This document shows positions 1-10,212 of a stretch of DNA of 64,000 nt, one piece after another. Source of the stretch: Nepenthes gracilis (taxonomy: Eukaryota > Streptophyta > Magnoliopsida > Caryophyllales > Nepenthaceae); contig BSYO01000024.1 of the NCBI GenBank assembly GCA_033239525.1, positions 6,843,991 through 6,907,990 of the forward strand, read 5' to 3'. The notes beneath the pieces were generated by a model, which was not told the origin of the DNA, searched no databases, and saw only the letters and a list, made by a program, of their open reading frames with translations. The position numbers and the translations under genes were made by a program. Positions within the stretch are counted from its first letter, which is position 1, and each line of letters opens with the position of its first letter.

Positions 1-520
1 AGACAAAGCTAGAAGACGTTGGGGGATCTTGGGTGAACGAGTTACCGTCCGTGCTATGGTCATACCAGATGACACCGAGGGAGTCAACTCGTGAGACACC
101 GTCAGTCTTTGCTGTGGAATGAAGGTGGTTATTCCAGTTGAAATGGGGATACTCAGCCTTCGAGTTGAGTGCTTTGACCTGACTAGCAACTTCGAAAGAC
201 TCAAGGAACACCTCGACCTGCTCGAGGAAGCCCGGGATGCGGCATGCCTAGGGATGGTGGCCTACCAATAGTGCATCATACGATACGACAACAAAAGGGT
301 AAAAACCCATCAATTTGAGGTATGGAATTTAGTCTTACGGAGCGTAGAGGCAACAGGTAAGATCGACCATAGGAACAAGCTTTCCCCGAACTGGGAGAGA
401 CTGTTCCCCGCCTCAGCAATCCTCCGAAACGAGGTGTACAAGTTATGAACCCAGGATGGCAAATTAGTTCTAAGGACTTGGAACGTCATCCTTCCCAAAA
501 ATACCTACCAGTGAGTCTCA
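1..520 (+). pseudogene. Tat-lineage Ty3/gypsy integrase, C-terminal fragment (copy A)
   Basis: Broken frames match the end of a Tat-lineage integrase. The stretch from base 1 reads as the catalytic-core end, including ELPSVLWSYQMTPRES and a following RETPSVF. Around 380-510 comes the C-terminal part, which aligns with the better preserved copy at 36473-36655 (an NWE...G segment, then a YKL-like and an R-W-NV segment). Stops and frameshifts make it non-functional. The left part of the element lies outside the window. The order pol end, tandem array, antisense ORF is the same as in the Tat element at 30715-45316. Lineage assignment rests on that layout and on motif memory, not on a tree. Confidence 0.8.
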
Positions 521-1654
521 GCTGAGCCTAGGTAAGGTTTGCAAGTATCATCCTTAATACTTATAAATGTATCACGTTTCACTTAATAAAATTATTATTT
601 GCTCATGTGTACCTGTTCATGTGAATGCATGCTTGTATAGCATTACACATGATTAGATGACCTAAACTACCTCAATGTCGGGTAAATTCACATTCATTTG
701 TTATAAAACCTCGACCCCAAACCGAACATTCCAGAGATGACCAAATTTAAACCTTAGTCCCATACTAAATAGCTCATACGCAGTCGGATTTGAACCTTGG
801 TCCTATACCAAGTGGCCGATACATGGTCAGATCTAAACATTGGTCATGTACCAAGTGGCCCATACGAAGTCGGATTTAAACCTCAGTTTCGTGCCGAGCG
901 TCCCATTCGCGGTTGAATACCCAAGTCCGGGGGCTCTTGGAGCATCCCATCAAACGGCCACTAAAACCTTAGGGGGTTTCTACATCATGCATGCCATGAC
1001 CTCCTCCTGACAGAGAAGAGTACCATTAGTCGACGACGGTCAGTGAATTAGGACCGAACACGTATAAGCTATGATGTCCTTCGATAAGATCGAGCACCAA
1101 TATGGTAATGTGAGGGTGATGGCCTATGACTCCGCCAGGGTCTACCGACTACGACCATGAAGCCCAACCGTCCTAATGAGGCTTACCCACAGGCGTGCGA
1201 CAATGCCCGACTTATGGGATAGAGTACGCTATAAAATCAAAGTGCCATGACATTCCCTCAAGGGAAGGAGCACGATCGAGCAAACATGACCAAGATAAGC
1301 TCGACAATGATAGCGACAACGCTTAGCTGGAAAAACAAAGGAAAGCAATTCCCCATTGAAACATAAATAAGCAGCAACAAAGATCTCAACAATTTGGTTG
1401 ATTTTATTACAAAAATTGAAAGTATACAAAGGGCCATCGGTCCAAGAACAATACAAAATCGGCCTATTGCTTGGAGAGAGAACGATCCGGAGGCTGGGGC
1501 TCCCTTACAGGCGAGTCAAAGGCCCAACAACATCACGAGCAAAGTCTAAAAGATTTGACCGCCGTCGAGTGCTAGCATTCCTTGGGTGGAAAACAGGGAC
1601 TGAAAAGTCAGGAGTCACCAAATCCACAATGCGGCAACATAGGATGATGCCGGC
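521..1654. other. Tat copy A spacer between pol and antisense ORF
   Basis: No coding sequence is recognised here. The stretch corresponds in position to 36656-37590 of the complete Tat element and contains the 43-bp tandem array at 745-916. The rest is unique-looking sequence with no recognised motif. Confidence 0.6.
745..916. repeat. 43-bp tandem repeat, about four units, in Tat copy A
   Basis: Units start at 745, 788, 831 and 874, an exact 43-bp period, each beginning with an ATTTAAACC-like block and containing a block like TACCAAGTGGCC. The fourth unit is diverged. The monomer resembles the 40-bp units at 36839-36958, with shared GTACC..G.GGCCCA and AGTCGG/GGTCGG blocks. Tandem arrays downstream of pol are known in Tat/Ogre elements. 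Confidence 0.85.
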
Positions 1655-2026
1655 CTAATATCTACGCTCCAAGGCCCCATTGATCTCATCTGAGTTGAGA
1701 GAGGTCAGAAGCTCCCTCTTAAGCTCAAGGTTCTCATCTTGAAGGTGAGCGTAGTCCCACTCCAGCCTGTGCAACGAATTCTTGAGAGGGGAGATCCTCG
1801 CCCTGGCTTCAGATAGCTCACGTTCAAAATGGGAGGCTCGTTCTGCCGCAACTCTAAGTTCCTCCGAGTCAATGTGGGCCTGGGCTATACAGTAAGGTGG
1901 CCTCTCAGAGGGCGGGCAACTTGATACGGGCTCTTCTGGCACCAAGGTCTCCACGATATCCACATCCAAAACCTTTTGTGCAGGGGGCTCGGAGAGAGGC
2001 TCCTCGATGACCTCCTCAGCACCCTC
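1655..2026 (-). pseudogene. Tat antisense ORF, C-terminal fragment with coiled coil
   Basis: On the minus strand a frame enters at about 2026, where an LTR-like sequence cuts it, and ends at a stop at 1655. The protein starts with an acidic, Glu/Pro-rich stretch (EVIEEPLSEPPAQKV), then forms a heptad-like coiled coil (EELRVAAERASHFERELSEA and LQDENLELKRELL). An acidic linker followed by a coiled coil just downstream of pol, on the opposite strand, matches the ends of the antisense ORFs at 10213-11951 and 37590-41781. It is a fragment without a start. Confidence 0.65.
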
Positions 2027-2076
2027 TATAATACCCTGAATAATTTTAGATTATTTATTATAAATTATATAGAAAT

Positions 2077-2079
<3 letters not shown>

Positions 2080-2142
<63 letters not shown>
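2080..2142. repeat. (AAT)n microsatellite
   Basis: About 21 uninterrupted AAT units, followed by an A/G-rich stretch. It creates long poly-Asn and poly-Ile shadow frames that are not genes. Confidence 0.95.
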
Positions 2143-2144
<2 letters not shown>

Positions 2145-2895
2145 GGAAAGGAAGGAAAAGAAAAGGAGAGGAGAAAGGTAGGTAAGTGTGGCAGCAAATC
2201 GAGGGTCAAGGGAAGAAAGAAATGGAGACTCCAAATAGGGAACCCAGCGAAACCATAGAGGGATGCAACATTACTTAAGGAGATAGTAGGGTTAGGAGAA
2301 TGAACACCCACAGGAATTGAAGAGGGAAGCTACACATGAATCGAAGAGAGAAGCTCCCGTTGCTGCCGATTCTAGTAGAAAAAAAAGAAATTGATGCAAG
2401 TAAATTCTTATATTTTTCCTATCAATGTCGACTTTCTATTTGTATGTTTGGATTTGGTGGGGAACAAATGAAAATTTGGTTGCAAATCATGAATAACAAA
2501 AACGGAGCCGATGGCTCAAATGGTGGAGAACCTCATATTGCTAGGTTTCGAGGTGAAATTTAGTAGGATTGCTTTGCAAACTCATATTCTTTGTATAGAA
2601 AAAAAAGAAAAAAAAAGCTTTCCTTGCTTCTTTGTGAGAATCGATCCAGTTAATGGAACAGAGCACTATGTTCTATTTTTTATTTGTTTTTCCCATAATT
2701 ACAATAGCGTGAAAATGGGGAGATGCAATTTGGGATTTTTGTTTTATTGATGTCTGACTCATGGGTAGGGTTTGTGGGTATGTAATTGGGGAATCTACAT
2801 GTATAAATATGCGATTTGATTGTGTGTACATATATCCTCATACGTATATACAAGGATGGCGTTGGTTTGAAGATGGCATACCCGTTATGTGTATC

Positions 2896-3184
2896 GTGTT
2901 TTGTGTGTGTGTGAGTATAAGTGTGTGTAGCGTGTGTGCTACTTGGTGAGTGGGTGTTGCCGTGTGTGTGGGTGCACAGTGTGCATTTGTGTGGGTAAGT
3001 AGCGCGTGCTGTTGTGTGTGTGTTCCTGGTTGTGTATATATAGGTGTGCGTAGTTGCTACTATGTGGATGAGTTTGTATAGGTGTGCATAGTTGTTGCTG
3101 TGTGGGTGTGTGTGTATAGGTGTGCGTAGTTGTGGCTATGTGGGTGGGTACTGGCAATGGTGGTGAAGGTGTGAGTGTGTGTAT
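2896..3184. repeat. GT-rich degenerate minisatellite
   Basis: This stretch is dominated by GTGTG runs with an irregularly repeated block GGTGTGCGTAGTTG(C/T), at about 3042, 3080 and 3119. It is a local expansion inside the putative LTR, with no coding signal. Confidence 0.8.
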
Positions 3185-3343
3185 TGGAAGTAAGCGTAGT
3201 TGTTATGCATTGAAATTATGAGCTGGAAAAAATTGATGTCAATTATTATTTTAATTGGACGTTTGTGAAATTAGTTGAATAGTTGAATAATGTGAAAAAT
3301 TGTGACCTTATTTAGTAGCGTCAAAATAGCAAATATTTGACAT

Positions 3344-4834
3344 TAAGTTCGTGTGGTCTGAGGAATGTGAACAAAGCTTCCAAGAGTTAAAGCAAAAACT
3401 AACATCAGCACCAATTCTGATAATTCCAAGTGGCACGAGGGGATTTGTGGCGTATTGTGATGCCTCACTAAAAGGGTTAGGCTGTGTGCTAATGCAGTAT
3501 GAAAAGGTCATTGCCTATGAGTCTTGACAACTAAAAACTTACGAGCAGAAATATCCAATCCATAACCTAGAGCTAGTTGCGATTGTATTTGCACTAAAGG
3601 TGTGGTGGCATTTTTTATATGGTGAGAAGTTTATCATATACACTGACCATAAGAGTTTGAAGTACCCGTTCTCATAGAAGGAATTGAATATGCGCCAAAG
3701 GAGAAGGATGGACCTACTTAAGGATTATAACTGTCAGATTTTATACCAACCCGACAAAGCAAATGTAGTGGCTGTTGCACTCAATAGGAAATAAGCTGGT
3801 TTTATTGCCCACTTGATGATGACAGAGTGGAGGATGTTGGAGGAAGTTGAGGATTGTAATATCCAATTGCATCCGAGGATCCCTCTAGTAAAGGTTTCAT
3901 ATTTCAGGGTGCAACCAGTACTGTAGAAAAGATTAGGACAACACAGAAGGATGACCTAGAGCTATCAAGGATTATGATAGAGTTGCCCATTGGAGATTGA
4001 GTAGATTATAAGATGAGGAGGAACGAGACTCCCACGTATAAGGGTAGGATTTGCGTACCAAGCATAGAAGATTTAAAGAAGGAAACCATGGAGGAAGCAC
4101 ACTGTTTGAAGTATACAATGCATCCCAGTATGACTAAAATGTATCGTGATATGAGAAAGACTTTTTGGTGGAAGGGAATGAAGAAAGATATTGCTAAATT
4201 TGTAGTTAAATGCTTGATTTGCCAACAAGTCGAAGCGCAACACCGAAGGCCAGCAGGGTAGCTTCAATTGATGCCAATTCTGTGCTGGAAGTGGGAGCAC
4301 TTCTCCATGGACTTTATCATTGGACTTCCGAGAACCACTAAAGGCAGTGATGCAATATGGGTAATTATGAACCGATTAACTAAATCCGCACACTTCCTAT
4401 CCTTGAGATTGACATACTCGTTGGCCAGACTTTACATTGATGAGGTCATGAGGTTACACGAAATACTAGCCAGTATCGTTTCAGATCAAGGCCCTAGGTT
4501 TGTTCCGCAATTTTGGAAAGGCTTGCATAGAGAATTGGGGATGAGGCTGAAGTTTAGCACAGCTTTTTACCTGCAGACTGAAGGCCAGATAGAGCGGACC
4601 ATTCAGATGTTGGAAGACATACTTAGGAGCTCGATCCTATTAATGGGAGGTAGCTTGGATATGTATCTTTCATTGGTGGAATTTGTGCACAACAATAACT
4701 TTCAAGCAAGTATCGGTGTGGCATCCTTCAAAGCACTTTACGGAAGGAAGTGTCATTTGCCAATAAATTGGGAAGAAGTAGGAGATCGCCAAATTTTAGG
4801 ACCAAATCTCGTACAGAAAACTACTGAGAAAATC
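3344..4834 (+). pseudogene. Chromovirus (Tekay/Del-like) pol fragment: RNase H to integrase
   Basis: The fragment opens inside reverse transcriptase/RNase H (FVWSEECEQSFQELK, then APILIIPSG and CDASLKGLGCVLMQ). It continues through RNase H (YTDHKSLKY) and the linker into integrase: H-rich zinc-binding region, CLICQQVEAQHRRPAG, MDFIIGLPRT, VSDQGPRFV and ALYGRKCHLP. Two long open stretches survive (4013-4261 and 4268-4834), but stops and frameshifts break the rest, and gag, protease and most of RT are missing. A solo LTR splits the integrase at 4834, and the frame resumes at 7332. Family assignment is by motif. Confidence 0.85.
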
Positions 4835-7326
4835 TGTAATATTTCGGATCCCATTTGGATTATTTTAATATTAATTATAATTTTTGGGTATTTTCGTGGT
4901 GAAAATAATTTAAAATATCGTGAAATTTTTGAAAATGATCGGAGGTGCGGAGTGGTGCCCGGGGTGCACCCGTAATGTTGTCCGGATATCGAGTTGGATT
5001 TAAAAATAAAAGAAAGTTATATATATATATATAATAAAAGTAATAATAATAATAATATAAAAGTAAAAAGAGAAAATGAAATGAAGAAAAAAAGAAGAAG
5101 AGAAAGGAATCGGGGAGAGAGGGAGAAGGGGAAATTAGGGTTTTGCGGTGCGAGGAGGAGAAGGAGGAGAAGGAAGAGGAAGGAGGCGGCGGTTGCGTGG
5201 GTGAACGCCGATGACGGTGGTTGCGGATGACGTCGCGGCGGTCGTGAGCTGCGGCATGCGGCGATGCTGCGAGGGGAGAGAGATTGACGGCGCACGTGGC
5301 TTGGAGGGAGAAGCCGGCGCGAGAGAGGTCGGCGGCCGAGCAGGAGGCAGAAGCAACGGCGATGGTCGCTGGGATGGCCAGTGACGGTGGTTCGAGGAGG
5401 CAGGTGGCGGCAGCAGCGCGGTGTGAGCCGTGCGCAGGGGAGATGTCGTGCGGGAGAGAGAGGGTTGCGGCGGGAGAGAAAGGGTGACGTTGGCGAGGCC
5501 GGTGACGGCCTCGTGAGACGGTGCGGTGGTAGAGCGGCGACAGAGGAGCGACGGCAGCAGTGGCAGCAAAGGGGAGAACAGTTGCACGCAGGAAGAACGG
5601 AGGAGAGAGAAAGCACACACGTGAGGCAGGAGAGGAAAATGCCAGATTTGGAGTGCTTCGGGACATCCTTTCTTCAAATCTGCAGAGTATAAAGTCGAGG
5701 CAAGTATTCTCTAGCCCTATTCTTGGTCTGATTTAATTTCTAATACATTTTGACTACTGTGGGAGATTTTACTAACATGTATTTATTTTTAATATACCCC
5801 TAATTTATCAATTGTGTATATGCATGTATATTTTATCGGTTGTGTGGTGGTTTTGTACTGGTATTTATGATTTGGAAGGTTTTTGGACACCCGGACGATA
5901 TATATGTACATTTGTGTATCTGTATATTGTGAAACCATGAACCAGGCATTGCATTGATGATACATGCTACCGAGGGTGGGATTACTACGGGACCATGGCG
6001 GTCCGAGACTCTAGGGGTCGATTTGTGATCCGAGGCATTGGCTATTTGTGGCGCTGCTCCCGACGAGGAGGCTTAGTCCCGACGGGGACGTATATGATAG
6101 GCTACTTCCGCCGGAAGGAAGGTTGAGACATTTTGTAACTAATCTGCCCCACTGTGTATTTAATTGAGAACCATCGTAAGGAATTGACGGAAAACTAATA
6201 TATTCGGACGTTCTAATATATAACTAAAACTTGAGGTTGCATCCAAAGCCGCGGGTGGTAAAACATAGTGAGCAAGTTCCTAATCTATGGGAGACAGAGT
6301 ACATGGATGGCCTTGAGCTACTGGCCTAAACCGTAGTCGAGCCTTGAGCTACTGGCTTAAATCGCAGCCGATATAGCCGTGGTTACCGGACGAGGGTAAC
6401 CCTTCCTGAAGTTGGTATTGTTGATCTTTTGTTCTTCGATTTCGTGCATACTTTGTATTTCTGCATGTATTTGGGTGTACTGTGATTTGAGTTACGTGAT
6501 TTGGCCCATGGATGGGCAATAGGAACGTCTCGTACGTATAAATATGTGATAAACCCTGAACATGTTTTGATTTATGTTTTAGTTCCGGCGGTCTTCTCTC
6601 GATTTCTGCATTATGAGATTTAGATCAGGACGATGGTTTGTGTCCCACATGGATGTGGTGACGGTTGCGACGTATGTGACCTCGAATCATATGATATGAT
6701 ATCGTCTATAAAATTTGACCGGATCGCTATTTATTATGAATATATCATAGAGGGATGTTTAATACGAACGATGATTTAGTATAAGACATCTCCTCAATTT
6801 TCAGGGATTTCACGGACATGGTGTTTTGTTTTACGTGATTGCTATACGATATCGCTGTTCCTGATTTATGAGAACTGTTTTTATACGATGATGCTTGCTG
6901 AGCTCTAAGCTCATGTTTTCATATTTTATCCTTCAGACTAGTGGCATGGATACGCTTGTAGGAGCTCGGATATTCCTTTTGGCGAGTGGAGACGTTATAT
7001 TTGGTGTATTTCTGATCTCGAGGATATGTTATGGTTATTATTTATGGTCGGATGATGGCCTTGATCATTGTATGTAAAATATTAAAGTTATACTATTATG
7101 TGGATGAGTTGTTGTAAATTTGGATACCTCCCTTGCGATCATGGTTAGCAGGTCGTGTATTATGTTTGTCCGGATTCTTATCCGATGAGATCTTGTGCGG
7201 GTTTTATTCATGTTGGGTCCTACATGTGTATGATTGTCACACCCGGGTTGGGTTATTATGGTTGATGGAAATATTATTATTGATTTTATTTTTGACATGC
7301 GTACGTTGTATTCCCGGGTCGTGACA
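4835..7326 (+). mobile_element. Solo LTR, 2,492 bp, inserted in chromovirus integrase
   Basis: The element begins TGTAATATTTCGG, ends GGGTCGTGACA, and is flanked by the perfect 5-bp duplication AAATC at 4830-4834 and 7327-7331. Integrase coding sequence stops at the left junction and resumes at the right one. There is no internal retrotransposon sequence, so it is a solo LTR left by recombination. Inside are an AT-rich head, a TA/AAT microsatellite (about 5020-5060), a purine-rich and GC-rich block (about 5100-5680), and a 31-bp direct repeat at about 6311-6372. A second, diverged copy lies at 7891-10212. Confidence 0.93.
5135..5680. other. GC-rich segment of the solo LTR
   Basis: This is a CpG-dense block of about 550 bp inside an otherwise AT-rich LTR. 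It is open in several frames on both strands, with Arg/Ser/Pro/Gly-rich translations that reflect composition. The second LTR has the matching block at about 8150-8520. I treat these open frames as non-coding; the block may be the transcribed leader of the LTR. Confidence 0.6.
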
Positions 7327-7331
7327 AAATC

Positions 7332-7560
7332 CGTTTGATCCGAAACGGATCCGAACATCTCAGAGTCGACAGAAAAGTTACGCGGATAAGAGGCTTCAAG
7401 ACTTAAACTTCGAGATGGGCGACACTATATTTCTAAAGATACCCCCCATGAAAAGCATTGTGAGATTTGGAAAACGAGATAAATTGAACCCTAGATTTAT
7501 TGGACCGTTCGAGGTATTGGAGCGGGTTGGCGAAGTAGCCTATCGGCTAGCATTACTATA
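7332..7560 (+). pseudogene. Chromovirus integrase C-terminus, continuation of 3344-4834
   Basis: The frame continues from 4834 after removal of the solo LTR: a QSRQKSYADKR-like stretch, then FEMGDTIFLKI, KLNPRFIGPFEVLERVG and AYRLALL, which is the classic GPFEVLERVG...YRLALP end of chromovirus integrases. One small frameshift lies near 7365-7385. It stops at about 7560, where an unrelated sequence begins, so the chromodomain region is lost. Confidence 0.88.
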
Positions 7561-7561
7561 A

Positions 7562-7890
7562 TGTACCGATTTTTAGATTTCGTGATTATGGATAATTAAG
7601 TTAATATAATCAATATTAGGCTTAATTCATGTGAAAAAATTAAATTTCGGGACTGTGGGACGGATCAACAGTGTAGGCCCACCTGGCTCCTGAGGCAGCA
7701 TTGCGGGCGCTTGAGCGTTAGACTGGGATTTATTGGGTTTTAAATCAGGGAACACTCGCCCAAAGCCTCTTGGACAGGTTATTCACCAAAATCAGGGAAC
7801 CATTGAAGACAACATTATACCTCCAAAGAGCCTGCCTCCCATCCAGAACCTGTAGCACCGGCACCAGCCTTCAGCAGGAAGACACTTCAC
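7562..7890. other. Unassigned retroelement debris, possible LTR head
   Basis: The segment starts TGTACCGATTTTTAG and is AT-rich, resembling the head of another chromovirus LTR inserted where the integrase frame breaks off. From about 7740 it has short open stretches with no recognised motif. Neither the boundaries nor a target duplication could be resolved. Confidence 0.35.
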
Positions 7891-10212
7891 TCCAGTATCT
7901 GCATCCCGATTGGATTATTTTAATGTTAATTGTGATTTTAGGTATTTTGAAAGTGGTGAAAGTAAATTAAAATATTCTAAAATTTTGAGGAATGATCGAA
8001 ATTTTGGAGCGGTGCCCGAGGCGCGCTTGTGCTGTTGTTCGAAATTCAATTTGGATTTTAAAATTAAAGATTATATATAATAATAATAATGATAATAATA
8101 ATAATAATAATAAGATAAAAAAAAGGAAAAAGACGCAGAGAGGGAGTCAGGGAGAGAGAGTGCAAGGGGCAAGGATTCGCAGGCGGGGAAGAGGGAGAGG
8201 AGGAGAGAGGAAGGAGGAGATGACGACTGCGACGGGGGTCATGGGTGGGGCCACGACTGTCGCTGGCTGAGGTGGCGCGACGGTGGTGCCCGGTGTGGGT
8301 GCGCGGAGGAGATCGACGGCAAGAAGTTGCGCGAGGAGAGAGGCGGCCTCGTAACTGTGCCGGCGTCGACTGGGTGGTACCGAGGAGGCTGACGATGGCC
8401 AGGCAAGCGGCGTGGTGGTGGAGTGGCCGGCAGCTGCTGGCAGAGCCCGTGTGGAGGAGAACGGAGGAGAGAGGAAGGGGCGCGCGATGGCTGAGAGGAA
8501 AATCGCCCGATTAGAGTGTTTCGGGACATCCTTTCTTTAGATCTATGGAGTATAATGTTAAGGTAATTATCCTCTAACCCTATTTTTGGTCTGATTTAAT
8601 TTCTGATACATTTTGACTACTGTGGAAGATTTTATAAACATACATGTATTTTTATATACCCTCAATTTATCAATTGTGTACATGCATGTATATTTTATCT
8701 ATTGTGCGACGATTTTGTACTGGTATTTATGATTTGGAGGGATTTTGGACACCCGGACGATATATATGTATGTTTGTATATCCATATATTGTGGAACCAT
8801 GAACCAAGCCATTCGTTGTCCACACGCATGCTGCCGGGGGTGGGATCACTATAGGACCATGGCGGTTCGAGACCTTAGGGGTCAATTTGTGATCCGAGGC
8901 ATTGGCTATTTGTGGTGCCGGTTCAGACCGGGAGGCTTAGTCCCGACGGGGACGTATATGATAAGTTACTTCCGCCGAAAGGAAGGTTGAGACATTTAGT
9001 AACTGACTTGCCCCATCGTGTATTTAATTGAGAACCATCGTAAAGAATTGACGAAAAACTAATATATTCAGATATCCTAATATATAACTAAAACTTGAGG
9101 TTACACCCAAAGCCGCAGGTGGTAAAACATATTGAGCAAGTTTTTAATCTATGGGAGATAGAGTACATGGATGGCCTTGAGCTACTGGCCTAAATCATAG
9201 CCGAGCCTTGAGTTGCTGGCTTAAATCGTAGCCGATATAGCCGTGGTTACCGGACGAGGATAACCCTTCATCAAGTTGGTATTATTTATCTTTGGTTCTC
9301 CGATTTCGTGCATGCTTTGTATTTCTGCATGTGTTGCGTGGACGACGATTTGATATACGTGGTTTGGCCCACGGATGGGCGATAAGAATGTCTCGTACGT
9401 ACTGATGTGATAAACCCGGAACGTGTTTTGATTTATGTTTTAGTTCCGGCGGTCTTCTCTTGATTTCTGCATTATGAGTTTTAGATCCGGACGACGGTAT
9501 GTGTCCCACACGGATGTGGTGACGGTTGCGATTATGTAATATGACCTCGGATCATATGATATGATATCGTCTATGAGATATTACCAGATCGTGATTTATA
9601 TGATTTTATCCCGGAGGGACGAGTTAATACGGACGACGATTTAGTATGAGACATCTCCTCAATTTTCAGAGAATTCACGGACATTGTGTTTGGTTTTATG
9701 TGATTGCTATACGATATCCATGCTTCTGATTTATATGTACCGTTTTATACGATTGTTGATACTTGCTGAGCTCTAGGCTCATGTTTTCATATTTTATCCC
9801 TTCAGACCAGTGGCTTGGATACGCTTGTAGAGTTTGGACGTTATTTGATGCGATAGATCTCTATCGGTGAGTGGAGATGTTCATATTGGTTATATTTCTA
9901 ATCTCGAGGATATATTATGGTTTTGTCTATAGCCGGATGAGGGCCTTGATCCTTGTATATAATATATTTGGAGTTATCGTGTTATGTTAATGAGTTGTTT
10001 AAATGTTGAATACCTCCATTGCGATATTTGGATAGAAGATTATATATTGTGTTTGTCCGGATTTATATCCGATGAGATCTTGTGCGGGGTTTATCATGTT
10101 GGGTCCTGTATGTGTTCGGATTGTCACGCCCGAGTTGGCTTATTATGATTAATAGAATATATATTATTGATTTTATTTTGAGCTGCGAATATTGTGTTCC
10201 TGGGTCGTGACA
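7891..10212 (+). mobile_element. Second LTR of the same family as the solo LTR
   Basis: This aligns along its length with 4835-7326. It shares the GGATTATTTTAAT head, a TAA microsatellite (8078-8113), a GC-rich block, TTTCGGGACATCCTTTCTTT, GTGATCCGAGGCATTGGC, GTTACCGGACGAGG, and the GGGTCGTGACA end. The first dozen bases are diverged or truncated (TCCAGTATCT against TGTAATATTT). The right end abuts Tat antisense-ORF sequence at 10213 (GTCAT), and no matching duplication is seen on the left. It may be a 3' LTR whose element was deleted, or a damaged solo LTR. Confidence 0.8.

Larger units (their letters stand above)
2027..3343 (+). mobile_element. Probable LTR or LTR fragment of a gypsy element
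   Basis: The block starts TATAATACCCTGAATAATTT, like a chromovirus LTR start TGTAATACCC with G changed to A. It interrupts the antisense ORF and ends TTTGACA directly against chromovirus pol at 3344. Like the clear LTRs at 4835 and 7891 it has an AT-rich head, an AAT microsatellite and then a purine-rich stretch. No matching 5-bp duplication was found (CCTCT on the left, TTAAG on the right), so the boundaries and the solo or partial status are uncertain. Confidence 0.45.

Noticed and set aside
1976..2311. Frames with poly-Asn and poly-Ile runs
   Set aside because: Produced by the AAT microsatellite.
2505..2580. tRNA-like box A (TGGCTCAAATGG) suggesting a SINE
   Set aside because: No convincing box B at the right distance and no cloverleaf.
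4875..5677. Three overlapping minus-strand frames of 180-263 codons and plus-strand frames in the same place
   Set aside because: They lie in the GC-rich block and microsatellite of a solo LTR, overlap in all frames, and have Arg/Ser/Pro/His-rich composition without domains.
8239..8529. Minus-strand frame of 96 codons and plus-strand frame of 89 codons
   Set aside because: Same GC-rich LTR block in the second copy; the translation is not conserved between the two LTRs.
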